Shown piece by piece: positions 23,029 to 31,775 of a stretch of DNA of 64,000 nt. The position numbers and the translations under genes are program-made. Under the pieces are notes generated by a model. That model did no database searches. It was given only the letters and a program-made list of their open reading frames with translations, and had not been told where the DNA came from. The stretch is from Sphingomonas profundi. GTDB taxonomy: Bacteria; Pseudomonadota; Alphaproteobacteria; Sphingomonadales; Sphingomonadaceae. How positions within the stretch are numbered: the first letter of the stretch is position 1; each line of letters opens with the position of its first letter. Location: contig NZ_CP046535.1 of assembly GCF_009739515.1 (NCBI RefSeq), positions 930,001 through 994,000 on the forward strand, read 5' to 3'.

Positions 23029-25365
23029 ATGGACGATCTTCTCCAGGACTTCATCGGCGAGACGCGCGAGATGCTCGCCGCGATCGCCGGCGAGATCGTC
23101 GCGTGGGAGGCCGATCCGTCCGACCGCGCGAAGCTGGACGAGATATTCCGCTTCGTTCACACGGTGAAGGGCAGCTGCGGCTTCCTCGATCTGCCGCGCC
23201 TGGCCCGGCTGAGCCACGCCGCCGAGGACGTGCTGGGCGAGCTGCGATCCGGCACGCGTCAGCCGGACGTGGCGCTGGTGAGCGCCGTGCTGGGCATCGT
23301 CGACCGCATCGGCGAGCTGGCCGAGGCGATCGAGACGGGGGCCAGCCTGTCCGACGAGGACGACCACCGCCTGATCGCCGCGCTGACCGCTTCGCCGGGG
23401 GAGATTGCGGCGGAGACGCCTGCCGTCGCCCACCGCGAGCCGGGCGCGCGCGCCGTATCGCGCACCGTGCGCCTGCCGGTCGAACTGCTCGATCGCATGA
23501 TGGGCGGCGTCTCGGACATGGTGCTGGCGCGCAACGAGCTGGCCCGCGCGCTGCGCGAGACGGACGCCGACCGGGCGATCGACATGGCGTTCGCCCGTCT
23601 TTCCGCCTGCGTGGCGGAGATGCGCGACGCGATCACTCGCACCCGCATGCAGCGCATCGACAATGCCTTCGCCACCCTGCCGCGGCTGGTGCGCGATCTC
23701 TCGGCCGAGCTCGGCAAGCCGATGACGATCGACATCGCCGGCGGCGACGTGGAGCTGGATCGCGAGATGATCGAGATGATCCGCGATCCGCTGACCCATA
23801 TCGTACGCAACGCGATCGACCACGGCATCGAGTCGCCGGAGGCGCGGCGCGCGGCCGGCAAGCCGATCGCCGGGCGACTGGCGGTGACTGCGCGGCAGGC
23901 GGGCAACCAGATCCTGATCGAGGTGACGGACGACGGGCGCGGCATCGACGGCGACAAGGTGGCGGCGCGCGCCGTGGCCGCCGGCATCGTTGCCGCCGAC
24001 GTGGCGCAGCGCCTGTCGTGGGCGCAGAAGGTGGAGCTGGTGTTCGCCCCCGGCCTTTCCACCGCCGACCAGGTGACGACGATCTCCGGCCGTGGCGTGG
24101 GCATGGACGTGGTGCGGGCGAATGTGGAGCGGATCGGCGGCGTCGTCGATGTCGAGAGCCGCGCCGGCATCGGTCTGCGCGTATCGATGCGGGTGCCGCT
24201 GACCTTGACGATCATCTCCGCCCTGACCGTCGCCGCCGGGCCGCACCGCTTCGCGATCCCACGCGCCGCGATCGACGAGATCGTGCGGGCGTGCGGCGAT
24301 CATGTGCGGATCGATCGGCTGGGCGGGGCGGAGCTGGCGACGGTGCGCGGGCGGCGGATGCCCCTGGTGCGGCTGGCGGATCTGCTCGGCACCGGCGACG
24401 CGCCGGCCGCCGCGCCGATCCTGCTGGTGCTGCGCCCGGCCGGCGGCGCCGTCTACGCGCTGGCGCTGGATGCGGTGCACGACCATGAGGAACTGGTGAT
24501 CAAGCCGGCCGCGCCGGCAATCATGGCGGCGGGCCTCTATGCCGGCACCACCCTGCCGGACGATGGCCGGCCGATGCTGCTGCTCGATCCCGCGGGCATT
24601 GCGGAAGCGGCGGCGGTGCCGCTGCTGGAGATCGCGGCGGAGCCGGCCGAGGCGGCAGAGGTCGCGCCCACCGTGCCGACCCTACTGTTCACCGATCTGG
24701 ACGGGCGCGCCCGGGCCGTGCGCCTGGCCGTGGTCGAGCGGATCGACGAGGTGCCCGCCGAGGCCATCGTCCACGCCGCCGGGCGCATGCGGCTGGTGCA
24801 GGACGGCCGCATCGCCCCGCTGCTCGCCTGCCGCGACGGGATGCCGGCGGGCCGGGTGACGGTGCTGCGGCTGAACGACGGCGCGACGACCTTGGGCTAC
24901 GCGATCGGCGGCGTCAGCGACATTCGCGACATCCCCTGGTCGCTGGCGCCGGCGGAGCAAGCGGGGCCGATCGCCGGCGTGATGCTGGTGGACGGGCGGC
25001 AGACCGAGGTGCTCGATCCCTACTGGCTGTTCGCCGAGGCGGCCCGCGCCGGCGGCCCCGCGCCGGCGGCGACCCGGCCGCTGGCGGTGCTGGGCGACAG
25101 CGACGATCCGTGGGTGCGGGACATATTGCGGCCGCTGGTGGAGCAGGCCGGCTATCGCGTCGGCCCGCCCTCGGCGGACGACCGCGCCGATATCCTCATT
25201 CACGCCGGGCCGGGCGCCGGGCCGCCGGCGGTGGCGGGGGGCGCCGCGATCCTGCGCCTGCGCACCCATCCCGAACCCGATCCGGCGGCCGACAGCATCT
25301 ACCGCTACGACAGCGCCGGGCTGATCGCGGCGCTGCGGCGACACGCCGGGGGGATCGGCCGATGA
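23029..25365 (+). CDS. cheA: chemotaxis histidine kinase CheA with tandem CheW domains and a degenerate receiver tail
   Basis: A 778-residue CheA. Domains in order: HPt with His44 (F-V-H-T-V-K-G-S), dimerisation helices (about 145-220), the HATPase (H-I-V-R-N-A-I-D-H-G-I-E; D-D-G-R-G-I-D; I-S-G-R-G-V-G-M-D-V-V), a first CheW-like domain (about 395-525), a second CheW-like domain (about 545-675), and a C-terminal receiver-like tail (about 685-775). The tail keeps an acidic pair (L-G-D-S-D-D) but lacks the phospho-accepting Asp: the strand reads A-D-I-L-I-H-A-G-P-G. There is no P2 domain. ATG 23029 is chosen over a Met 18 bp upstream. It starts the cheA-W-Y-B-R operon. Confidence 0.92.
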   Translation: MDDLLQDFIGETREMLAAIAGEIVAWEADPSDRAKLDEIFRFVHTVKGSCGFLDLPRLARLSHAAEDVLGELRSGTRQPDVALVSAVLGIVDRIGELAEAIETGASLSDEDDHRLIAALTASPGEIAAETPAVAHREPGARAVSRTVRLPVELLDRMMGGVSDMVLARNELARALRETDADRAIDMAFARLSACVAEMRDAITRTRMQRIDNAFATLPRLVRDLSAELGKPMTIDIAGGDVELDREMIEMIRDPLTHIVRNAIDHGIESPEARRAAGKPIAGRLAVTARQAGNQILIEVTDDGRGIDGDKVAARAVAAGIVAADVAQRLSWAQKVELVFAPGLSTADQVTTISGRGVGMDVVRANVERIGGVVDVESRAGIGLRVSMRVPLTLTIISALTVAAGPHRFAIPRAAIDEIVRACGDHVRIDRLGGAELATVRGRRMPLVRLADLLGTGDAPAAAPILLVLRPAGGAVYALALDAVHDHEELVIKPAAPAIMAAGLYAGTTLPDDGRPMLLLDPAGIAEAAAVPLLEIAAEPAEAAEVAPTVPTLLFTDLDGRARAVRLAVVERIDEVPAEAIVHAAGRMRLVQDGRIAPLLACRDGMPAGRVTVLRLNDGATTLGYAIGGVSDIRDIPWSLAPAEQAGPIAGVMLVDGRQTEVLDPYWLFAEAARAGGPAPAATRPLAVLGDSDDPWVRDILRPLVEQAGYRVGPPSADDRADILIHAGPGAGPPAVAGGAAILRLRTHPEPDPAADSIYRYDSAGLIAALRRHAGGIGR

Positions 25366-25796
25366 CGCTCTATCTGATCGCGACGATCGCCGGGCAGCGC
25401 GTCGCGCTCGCCGCCGCGCCGATCGAATCGGCGGTGGAGATCGCCGCGATCACGCCGGTGCCGCGCGCGCCGCCGCACGTCGCCGGGCTGGCGGCGCTGC
25501 GCAGCCGCGTGCTGACTATCGTCGACTGCACGTGCAGCCTGGCGCTGGGCCGGCACCCGGCCGAGACACGCGGCCGCGCCGTGATCGTGACGGTGGACGC
25601 CCACCAGTACGGCCTGCTGGTGGACGACGTGCTGGACGCCGTGACCATAACGGAGCCGCCCCGGCCAGCGCCGCTCGCCCTCGCGCCCGGCTGGGCGAAG
25701 GCCACGGCCGGCGTGGTGGAGCATGACGGCGCGCTGCTGCTGCTGCTGGACCCTGCCCAGCTGGTGGATGGCCCACCCGAACGCGCGGCCGCCTGA
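25362..25796 (+). CDS. cheW: chemotaxis coupling protein CheW
   Basis: A 144-residue single CheW domain that links receptors to CheA. Typical strands are seen: Y-L-I-A-T-I-A-G-Q-R-V-A-L, P-P-H-V-A-G-L-A-A-L-R-S-R-V-L-T-I-V-D, Y-G-L-L-V-D-D-V-L-D-A-V, and a closing G-A-L-L-L-L-L-D-P. It overlaps cheA by an ATGA. A 112-bp gap with no gene separates it from cheY. Confidence 0.9.
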   Translation: MTLYLIATIAGQRVALAAAPIESAVEIAAITPVPRAPPHVAGLAALRSRVLTIVDCTCSLALGRHPAETRGRAVIVTVDAHQYGLLVDDVLDAVTITEPPRPAPLALAPGWAKATAGVVEHDGALLLLLDPAQLVDGPPERAAA

Positions 25797-25908
25797 GCCG
25801 CCGCGCCTGCCACGCGGTCGCGTTAACGCGACGCTTACCCCCTTCGGCTATGCCTTCGGACGGACCAGAGCCGACTGCAACACGGGGGTGTTCGAAGGGC
25901 GCCAAGCA

Positions 25909-26274
25909 ATGAAGACCTGTCTCGTCGTCGATGATTCCAAGGTGATCCGGAAGGTCGCGCGGCACATATTGGAAACGCTCCACTTCACGGTGGAGGAGGC
26001 GGCGGACGGGCGCGAGGCGCTCACCCGCTGCGAGGCCGCGTCGCCTGACGTCGTGCTGCTCGACTGGAACATGCCGGTGATGAGCGGCATCGAGTTCCTG
26101 CGCGCCATGGGCCAGAGCAACCTGCCGCACCGGCCGAAGATCGTGTTCTGCACGACGGAGAACGGCACCGCCCACATCCGCGCCGCGATCGACGCCGGTG
26201 CCGACGAATATGTCATGAAGCCGTTCGATCGCGACACGCTGCACAGCAAGCTGATGCTCGTCGGCATGGCGTGA
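25909..26274 (+). CDS. cheY: response regulator CheY
   Basis: A 121-residue single-domain receiver. The acidic pair is Asp8-Asp9 (V-V-D-D-S), the phosphorylation site is Asp52 (V-L-L-D-W-N-M-P), the switch Thr lies in F-C-T-T-E-N, and the conserved Lys in V-M-K-P-F. It has no output domain and is the likely target of CheA, binding the flagellar switch. ATG 25909 follows a GAAGGGCGCC leader. It overlaps cheB by a GTGA. Confidence 0.93.
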   Translation: MKTCLVVDDSKVIRKVARHILETLHFTVEEAADGREALTRCEAASPDVVLLDWNMPVMSGIEFLRAMGQSNLPHRPKIVFCTTENGTAHIRAAIDAGADEYVMKPFDRDTLHSKLMLVGMA

Positions 26275-27383
26275 CCGGCGCCGCGCCGCGCAGACGTCCG
26301 GCCACGCCGGCGGAGACCGCATCCGCCGCGCCGATCCGGCTGATGATCGTGGACGACTCGCTCGTCGCCCGCACGGTCATGAGCCGCATCTTCGCCGGCC
26401 GGACGGACTTCACGGTCGTGGCCGCCGCCGCCAACGTGGCGCAGGCGCTGCACCTGCTGGCCGCCACCACCGTCGATATCATCCTGCTCGACGTGCAGAT
26501 GCCGGGCACGGACGGCCTGTCGGCGCTGCCCGAACTGCTCGCCCGCAGCCGCGGCGCGCGCGTGCTCGTCGTCTCGTCGAGCACCGGCGCGGGGGCGGGT
26601 GCGAGCGTGCGCGCGCTGACCCTGGGCGCCGCCGACACGCTGCTGAAGCCCGACACGGTCGATTTCGCCGGCCGCTTCGCCGAGGCGCTGGTGGAGCGGC
26701 TGCTGCGCATCGGCCGCGCGCCGCGCTCCGTGGCAGAGGGTGGCGATCCCGTTGCCGAGGCGCCGGCGGGGAGGGCGGCGGCCGCGCCGCTGGAATGCAT
26801 CGCGATCGGCGCGTCCACCGGCGGGCCGCACGCGCTCTCCACCTTGCTGGCGGCGCTGCCCGCGGCGATGGGTGTGCCGATCCTGGTGACGCAGCATTTG
26901 CCGGCGGCGTTCATGCCGCATTTCGCCCAGCAACTCGCGCAGATCTCCGGCCGGCCGGCGCGGGTGGCGGAGGACGGGGATGCTCCCCGCGCCGGTGCGA
27001 TCCTGCTGGCGCCGGGCGACGGCCACCTGCGCCTGGCCCGTACGGCGGACGGGCTGCGGGTGCGGATCGATCGATCGGCGAGCGCATCGGGTTGCACGCC
27101 CTCGGTCGATCCGATGCTGGCCGGGCTGGCGGCGGCGGTGGGGCCGGCGGGGCTGGCGGTGGTGCTGAGCGGCATGGGGCGGGACGGGCTGGCCGGCGCC
27201 GGCCTGGTCGCCGCGCAGGGTGGGGAGATCGTGGTGCAGGATGCGGCGACATCGGTGGTGTGGGGCATGCCGGGGGCGATCGCCCGGGCGGGCCTGGCCG
27301 CCGCGATGCTGCCCCCGGCGGCGATCGCGCGACGCATCGCCGAGCGCGCCCGGCGGACCGGGGGCGTGCCCGCGTGGAGGTGA
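26271..27383 (+). CDS. cheB: chemotaxis protein-glutamate methylesterase CheB
   Basis: A 370-residue CheB: a receiver with Asp74 (I-L-L-D-V-Q-M-P-G) and a methylesterase/deamidase domain with catalytic Ser182 (G-A-S-T-G-G-P), a His in V-T-Q-H-L-P-A-A-F-M, and an Asp in S-G-M-G-R-D-G. The linker (about 140-172) is Ala/Pro-rich. It removes methyl groups from receptors to reset signalling. Its GTG start overlaps the cheY stop, and its stop overlaps the cheR start. Confidence 0.94.
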   Translation: MTGAAPRRRPATPAETASAAPIRLMIVDDSLVARTVMSRIFAGRTDFTVVAAAANVAQALHLLAATTVDIILLDVQMPGTDGLSALPELLARSRGARVLVVSSSTGAGAGASVRALTLGAADTLLKPDTVDFAGRFAEALVERLLRIGRAPRSVAEGGDPVAEAPAGRAAAAPLECIAIGASTGGPHALSTLLAALPAAMGVPILVTQHLPAAFMPHFAQQLAQISGRPARVAEDGDAPRAGAILLAPGDGHLRLARTADGLRVRIDRSASASGCTPSVDPMLAGLAAAVGPAGLAVVLSGMGRDGLAGAGLVAAQGGEIVVQDAATSVVWGMPGAIARAGLAAAMLPPAAIARRIAERARRTGGVPAWR

Positions 27384-28225
27384 GCGCCGGCGCCATGCGG
27401 CTGTTCGCCGACCTGCTGCGCGAGCGGACGGGGCAGGATCTCGCGCTCGGCCGCCGCTGGCGGATCGAGACGGCGCTGCGGCCGCTGCTGAAGGCGCTCG
27501 GCATCGCCTCGCTCGATCGGCTGGCCGCGATGATCGGCGACGACGAGGCGCTGGCGGTGGCGACGGTGGACGCGCTGCTGAACAACGAGACCTATTTCTT
27601 CCGCGATCCCGCCGCCTTCCGCGCGCTGCTGGATGATGCGATCGCCCCGGCGGCGCTGGCGCGCGCGGCAAGCCGGCGGCTGCGCATCTGGTGCGCCGGC
27701 TGCTCCACCGGGCAGGAGGTCTATTCGATCGCGATGATGCTGGCGGCGGAGCCTGCGCGCTGGGCCGGCTGGACGATCGAGCTGACCGGCACCGACATCT
27801 GCGCCACGGCGATCGCCCAGGCGCGGGAGGGCAGCTATTCCGGCTTCGAGATCCAGCGCGGCCTGCCGGTGCGCGAGATGATGCGCTGGTTCGAGGCCGA
27901 CGGCGAACGCTGGCGGGCACGGCCGGAGCTGCGCGCGCGGGTGCGTTTCGCGGTGTGCAACCTGCTCGATCCGTGGCCGCTGGCCGGGCGGTTCGATATC
28001 GTCCTGTGCCGCAACCTGCTGCTCTATCTGGCGCCGGCCCGTCGGCGGCAGGCCTTCGCCCGGCTGGCTGAACGGCTGTGCCCCGACGGCCGCCTGATGC
28101 TGGGCGCGGGCGAGACGGTGCTGGGCCAGACCGCGCTGTTCGCGCCCGACCCGCTGGCGCGCGGGCTCTATCGGCCGCTGGACGCGGCCACCGGCACGGC
28201 GCCGCCGGGCAGCGCCGCGGCCTGA
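27380..28225 (+). CDS. cheR: chemotaxis protein methyltransferase CheR
   Basis: A 281-residue SAM-dependent methyltransferase that methylates receptor glutamates. The N-terminal helical domain leads to T-Y-F-F-R-D, the SAM loop W-C-A-G-C-S-T-G-Q-E-V-Y-S, the D-I-C-A-T-A-I strand, and I-V-L-C-R-N-L-L-L-Y. GTG 27380 is preferred because it forms a GTGA overlap with cheB; ATG 27395 is an alternative giving 276 residues. It ends the chemotaxis operon. Confidence 0.93.
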   Translation: MSAGAMRLFADLLRERTGQDLALGRRWRIETALRPLLKALGIASLDRLAAMIGDDEALAVATVDALLNNETYFFRDPAAFRALLDDAIAPAALARAASRRLRIWCAGCSTGQEVYSIAMMLAAEPARWAGWTIELTGTDICATAIAQAREGSYSGFEIQRGLPVREMMRWFEADGERWRARPELRARVRFAVCNLLDPWPLAGRFDIVLCRNLLLYLAPARRRQAFARLAERLCPDGRLMLGAGETVLGQTALFAPDPLARGLYRPLDAATGTAPPGSAAA

Positions 28226-28288
28226 ACCGCGCCGCCCGCTGCAGCGAGGCGCTTCCACGCCGGCCGATCAGGCTCTAGGGACCGGGGC

Positions 28289-29182
28289 ATGTCCGCCGAG
28301 CGACCCGCACCGCTGGCACCCCGCGATCTGATCGTGGCGGCCATCGTGAACCTCGTCTGGGGCCTCAACATCATCGCGGTGAAGATGTCGGTGGAGGCGG
28401 TGCCGCCACTGGCGGCGGGCGGCCTGCGGCTGCTGGTGGTGCTGCTCGTCTGCATCTCCTGGCTGCGCGTGGTGCCCGGGCGGATGCGCCTGCTGGTGAC
28501 GCTGGGCCTGCTCAACGGCGCCCTGTTCCTGATCTTCGTCAACCTCTCCCTCCGGGTGAGCGACAATGTGAGCGCGCTGGCGATCGCCGGGCAGCTGGGC
28601 GTGCCCTTCTCGCTGATCCTCGGCGTCGTCTTCCTGAAGGAGCGGATCGCGCTGCCGCGGCTGATCGGCATCGCCATGTCGTTCGGCGGCGTGGTGCTGC
28701 TGGTGTTCGATCCGGCGGTGGTGGGGGAGGTGGCCGGGCTGCTGCTCACCACCTTGGGCACGCTCGCCTTCGCGATCGGCTCGCTGCTCCAGCGGCGGCT
28801 GGCGGGGGTGCCGGTGCTGACGCTCTACGCGTGGATCGGGCTGATCGGCGCGGCGGTGCTGTTCGCCATGAGCGCGGTGATGGAGCCGGGCGCCATCGCC
28901 CGACTGCCCGATCTGCGGCTCGGCGATTTCGGCTGGATCCTGTTCTCGGCATTGGGCTCCACGATGATGGGGCAGGTGGGCATGGCGTGGCTGCTGCAGC
29001 GCCACCCGATCGCCACCGTGATGCCGCTGACGCTGGGCTCGCCGGTGATCGCGGTGCTCGCCTCGTCGCTGGCGTTCGGAACCGTCTTGACGCCGCTGAT
29101 GATCGTGGGCGGTATGATCACCATGACGGGCGTCGCCATCATCACCCTGCGCAGCGCGCGCCCCGCCCGGCCGGTGCCATGA
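28289..29182 (+). CDS. EamA-family (DMT superfamily) transporter
   Basis: A 297-residue inner-membrane protein with about ten hydrophobic helices in two EamA repeats. The first opens with V-N-L-V-W-G-L-N-I-I-A-V-K-M and contains V-F-L-K-E-R-I at the end of helix 4; the second ends with L-T-P-L-M-I-V-G-G-M-I-T-M-T-G-V. Such carriers export amino acids or metabolites, but the substrate cannot be predicted. It overlaps the amidase gene by an ATGA, which may mean joint expression, perhaps export or recycling of a cell-wall product (speculative). Confidence 0.88.
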   Translation: MSAERPAPLAPRDLIVAAIVNLVWGLNIIAVKMSVEAVPPLAAGGLRLLVVLLVCISWLRVVPGRMRLLVTLGLLNGALFLIFVNLSLRVSDNVSALAIAGQLGVPFSLILGVVFLKERIALPRLIGIAMSFGGVVLLVFDPAVVGEVAGLLLTTLGTLAFAIGSLLQRRLAGVPVLTLYAWIGLIGAAVLFAMSAVMEPGAIARLPDLRLGDFGWILFSALGSTMMGQVGMAWLLQRHPIATVMPLTLGSPVIAVLASSLAFGTVLTPLMIVGGMITMTGVAIITLRSARPARPVP

Positions 29183-29889
29183 GCGACGGCGAGGCGAACG
29201 CGCCGATCGACTGCCCCTCGCCCAATTTCGACGAGCGGGCGCTGCCGGTGAGCATCCTGGTGCTGCATTATACCGGCATGCGCGACGCGGCCGAGGCGAT
29301 CGGCTGGCTGGCCAACCCCGCATCCAAGGTCTCCTCCCACTATGTCGTGACGGAGGACGGGCAGGTGCTGCGGCTGGTGGCGGAGGACAAGCGGGCCTGG
29401 CATGCCGGCCGCTCGCACTGGCGCGGCACCACCGACGTCAATTCGGCGAGTATCGGCATCGAGATCGTCAATCCCGGCCACGAATGGGGCTATCGCCCGT
29501 TCCCGGAGGAGCAGATGGCCGCCCTGCTGCCGCTGGCGGCGGCGATCGTCGAGCGCCACGGCATCGCGCCGGCCAACGTCGTCGGCCATTCCGACATCGC
29601 GCCCGCGCGCAAGCTGGATCCGGGCGAGCTGTTCGATTGGGAGCGGCTGGCGCGGCATCGGCTGGCGCTGGCGCGGCCGCGCAAGGGGCTGGCCGATCCG
29701 CACTGGACGCCCGGCGGCTTCCTCGTCGCGCTCGAACGCTTCGGCTACGACGTGGCGGACGGGCCGGCGGCGGTGCGCGCCTTCCAGCGCCGCTTCCGCC
29801 CGGAGACGATCGACGGCATCGCCGATGGCGAATGTCGCGCGATCCTGCTGTCGCTGCTCTTGGATCGGGAGCGCGGAGTCGCTAGATAG
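29179..29889 (+). CDS. N-acetylmuramoyl-L-alanine amidase (AmpD/AmiD type)
   Basis: A 236-residue zinc amidase that cuts the bond between muramic acid and the peptide stem. Zinc ligands fit His30 (L-V-L-H-Y-T), His137 (V-V-G-H-S-D) and Asp147, with Glu95 in S-I-G-I-E-I. Residues about 185-232 look like a C-terminal peptidoglycan-binding domain (V-R-A-F-Q-R-R-F-R-P). No signal peptide is evident, which favours a cytoplasmic AmpD-like recycling role over a lipoprotein AmiD. Its last 30 bp contain the rnpB promoter. Confidence 0.9.
   Translation: MSDGEANAPIDCPSPNFDERALPVSILVLHYTGMRDAAEAIGWLANPASKVSSHYVVTEDGQVLRLVAEDKRAWHAGRSHWRGTTDVNSASIGIEIVNPGHEWGYRPFPEEQMAALLPLAAAIVERHGIAPANVVGHSDIAPARKLDPGELFDWERLARHRLALARPRKGLADPHWTPGGFLVALERFGYDVADGPAAVRAFQRRFRPETIDGIADGECRAILLSLLLDRERGVAR
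29860..29888 (+). promoter_or_regulatory. rnpB promoter
   Basis: TTGGAT (29860-29865) and TAGATA (29883-29888) are 17 bp apart, and the RNase P RNA begins 7 bp after the -10 box. It is embedded in the 3' end of the amidase gene. Confidence 0.65.
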
Positions 29890-29894
29890 CGCCC

Positions 29895-30262
29895 GTGTCA
29901 GAGGGCCGGGCGGCCGCCGGCGTGCAAGCGCGGGAGGAAAGTCCGGGCTCCGAGGAGCAGCGGTGCCGGGTAACGCCCGGCGGGGGCGACCCCAGGGAAA
30001 GTGCCACAGAAATCAGACCGCCGCGCTTCGGTGCGGTAAGGGCGAAACGGTGCGGCAAGAGCGCACCGCGGCTCCGGCAACGGAGACGGCACGGCAAACC
30101 CCACCGGGAGCAAGACCGAATAGGGACGGCATATGGGCTGGCTCCGCCCCGTCGTCCGGGTTGGTTGCTTGAGGCCGGCGGCGACGCCGGCCCTAGAGGA
30201 ATGGTCGCCCATCCGCGCGCGAGCGCGGTGGACAGAACCCGGCTTACAGGCCCTCTGACACC
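29895..30262 (+). ncRNA. rnpB: RNase P RNA (bacterial type A)
   Basis: The ends pair as helix P1: GTGTCAGAGGGC at 29895 with GCCCTCTGACAC near 30250-30261. The universally conserved 5' core GAGGAAAGTCCGGGCTCC is at about 29935, and the matching 3' core GACAGAACCCGGCTTACAGG is at about 30231-30250. Together these form P2-P4 and the catalytic centre. The length of about 368 nt is usual for alphaproteobacteria. It matures the 5' end of tRNAs with RnpA. Confidence 0.96.
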
Positions 30263-30316
30263 TTTTGCCGCGTGGGCGGTTCCAGTTTGTCCGCAATCGA
30301 TCTAGGGTGGTCGCTT

Positions 30317-30850
30317 ATGGCTCGTTCATCGCGATCGCAGGATTGGGGCTTCCCCCGCTGGCGCGGCTATGGCGCGGCGAGCGCCGCCACGCAGGTGCGG
30401 ATGTGCGATCGCCACGGGTGCGACCAGCCCGGCGACCGGCCGGCGCCCAAATCGCCCAACAGCCGCGAACGCTGGTATTTCTGCGAGACGCACGCAGGCG
30501 AGTACAACCGCAACTGGAACTATTTCGAGGGCCTTTCCGCCGAGGAGGCGGCCGCGCGCGAGGCGAGCGAGCGGCGCGACGCCGGCGGCTTCGCCCAGTC
30601 AGCCCACAACAGCTGGGCCGGCCCCGGCGACGGCACCCGCTCCCGCGACGAGATGCGCGCGCTGGATGCGCTGGGGCTGGAGCCGGATGCCGACTTCGAG
30701 GCGGTGAAGCTCGCCTGGCGCCGGTTGGCGAAGGCCAGCCACCCCGACGTGAAGCCCGGCGACGCCGAGGCGGCGACCCGCTTCCAGACGGTGCAGGCCG
30801 CCTACGAGGTTCTCCGCGCGGCCGAGGAACGCCGGATGGGCCTGGGCTGA
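30317..30850 (+). CDS. J-domain (DnaJ-like) protein
   Basis: A 177-residue protein with a C-terminal J domain. L-D-A-L-G-L-E-P-D-A-D starts helix I, the His-Pro-Asp triad lies in A-S-H-P-D-V-K-P-G, and Q-A-A-Y-E-V-L forms helix III. This would stimulate an Hsp70 (DnaK). The N-terminal half (about 1-75) has four Cys/His positions (M-C-D-R-H-G-C, F-C-E-T-H) that may bind zinc. This N-zinc, C-J arrangement is seen in small alphaproteobacterial J proteins. ATG 30317 lies 55 bp after rnpB. Confidence 0.88.
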   Translation: MARSSRSQDWGFPRWRGYGAASAATQVRMCDRHGCDQPGDRPAPKSPNSRERWYFCETHAGEYNRNWNYFEGLSAEEAAAREASERRDAGGFAQSAHNSWAGPGDGTRSRDEMRALDALGLEPDADFEAVKLAWRRLAKASHPDVKPGDAEAATRFQTVQAAYEVLRAAEERRMGLG

Positions 30851-30857
30851 GCCCCGC

Positions 30858-31175
30858 GTGAAGCAGGTTCGCGCGAACTGGCGCACGACGATCCTCGTCT
30901 GCCGCAAATGCTCGAAGAAGATCGGCGGCGGCTTCGGGCCGAAGGGCAGGACGTCGCTGGTGAAGGCGCTGCGCCGCGAGGCGCGGCTGGCGAAGGGCCG
31001 CAAGGCGGCGGCCGGCATCGTCGAGGTGCCGTGCCTCAAGGTGTGCCCGCGCTACGCGGTGACGGTGGTGGACGGCGCCCACCCCGACGCGTGGCTGGTG
31101 GTGGAGGCGGGCACGCCGATCGACGGCGTGGCGGCGCGACTGGGGCTGGTGGCGGACGTGGACCCAGTGGCCTGA
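30858..31175 (+). CDS. thioredoxin-fold (2Fe-2S) ferredoxin-like protein
   Basis: A 105-residue protein with the ligand pattern of thioredoxin-like [2Fe-2S] ferredoxins: Cys15 and Cys18 (V-C-R-K-C) and Cys59 and Cys63 (P-C-L-K-V-C-P). The strand order fits the fold. GTG 30858 is 7 bp after the J-protein stop, so the two are probably cotranscribed. Its redox partner is unknown; related domains occur alone in alphaproteobacteria. Confidence 0.75.
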   Translation: MKQVRANWRTTILVCRKCSKKIGGGFGPKGRTSLVKALRREARLAKGRKAAAGIVEVPCLKVCPRYAVTVVDGAHPDAWLVVEAGTPIDGVAARLGLVADVDPVA

Positions 31176-31438
31176 GAAGCTGCCGGGCGGTGCTTGTTTC
31201 AGCATCCGTCTGGTTCGGCCCGACCTGAAGCGGGCGGCGGACATCGCGTTCGAACATGTCCAGGATGACGATCGCGTGACGAGGGGTGGCCGTCCACATT
31301 CTCGGACGTTCCGCGAAGCAGGGCGCCGTGCCGAATCCGCAAGCAACGCGGCCGATGAAACGACATTGTCACTCGCGGATTATAGGCTCGCCGGGCGGGC
31401 CGATATGCGTGTCCGCACCCGGCCGGAGGCGGACTGCG

Positions 31439-31750
31439 ATGGCGCATGCGAGCGAGATCGTCCACTGCGACGGACCGGACGCGCCGCACGCGTTCGACAT
31501 CATCCCGCTCCAGCCGCGCAACGGCACGCTGGATGCGCCCTGCCCGATCTGCAAGGGGCACGGCCAGTGGAACAGCGAGATCGACCTGATCAGCTTCCGC
31601 TGCAAGCGCACGATCTGCGATTGTTGCTACGGTTCCGGCTGGGTGGAGACCGGCGACGATCTGGTCGCCCAGATCGATATCGTGCGCGGGCCGGGCGGCG
31701 AGGCGATGTGGGTGACGCGCTACATCCCGAAGCGGGTGGCGGAAGGCTGA
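31439..31750 (+). CDS. small protein with two zinc-knuckle-like Cys clusters
   Basis: A 103-residue protein. C-P-I-C-K-G-H-G (35-42) and C-x4-C-x-C-C-Y-G-S-G (55-67) look like half of the DnaJ zinc centre (CxxCxGxG), so it probably binds zinc or helps folding. The proximity of a J-domain gene makes a chaperone link attractive but unproven. ATG 31439 is preferred over longer in-frame starts because the sequence before it is of low quality. The 260 bp upstream hold no gene I can support. Confidence 0.6.
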   Translation: MAHASEIVHCDGPDAPHAFDIIPLQPRNGTLDAPCPICKGHGQWNSEIDLISFRCKRTICDCCYGSGWVETGDDLVAQIDIVRGPGGEAMWVTRYIPKRVAEG

Positions 31751-31775
31751 CCTGCGCGTCGGCCGGCGGCCGCGC

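Noticed and set aside
25822-25840. CtrA box (TTAA-N7-TTAA) before cheY
   Set aside because: The sequence TTAACGCGACGCTTAC has 8 bp between half-sites and an imperfect second half, so it does not meet the consensus.
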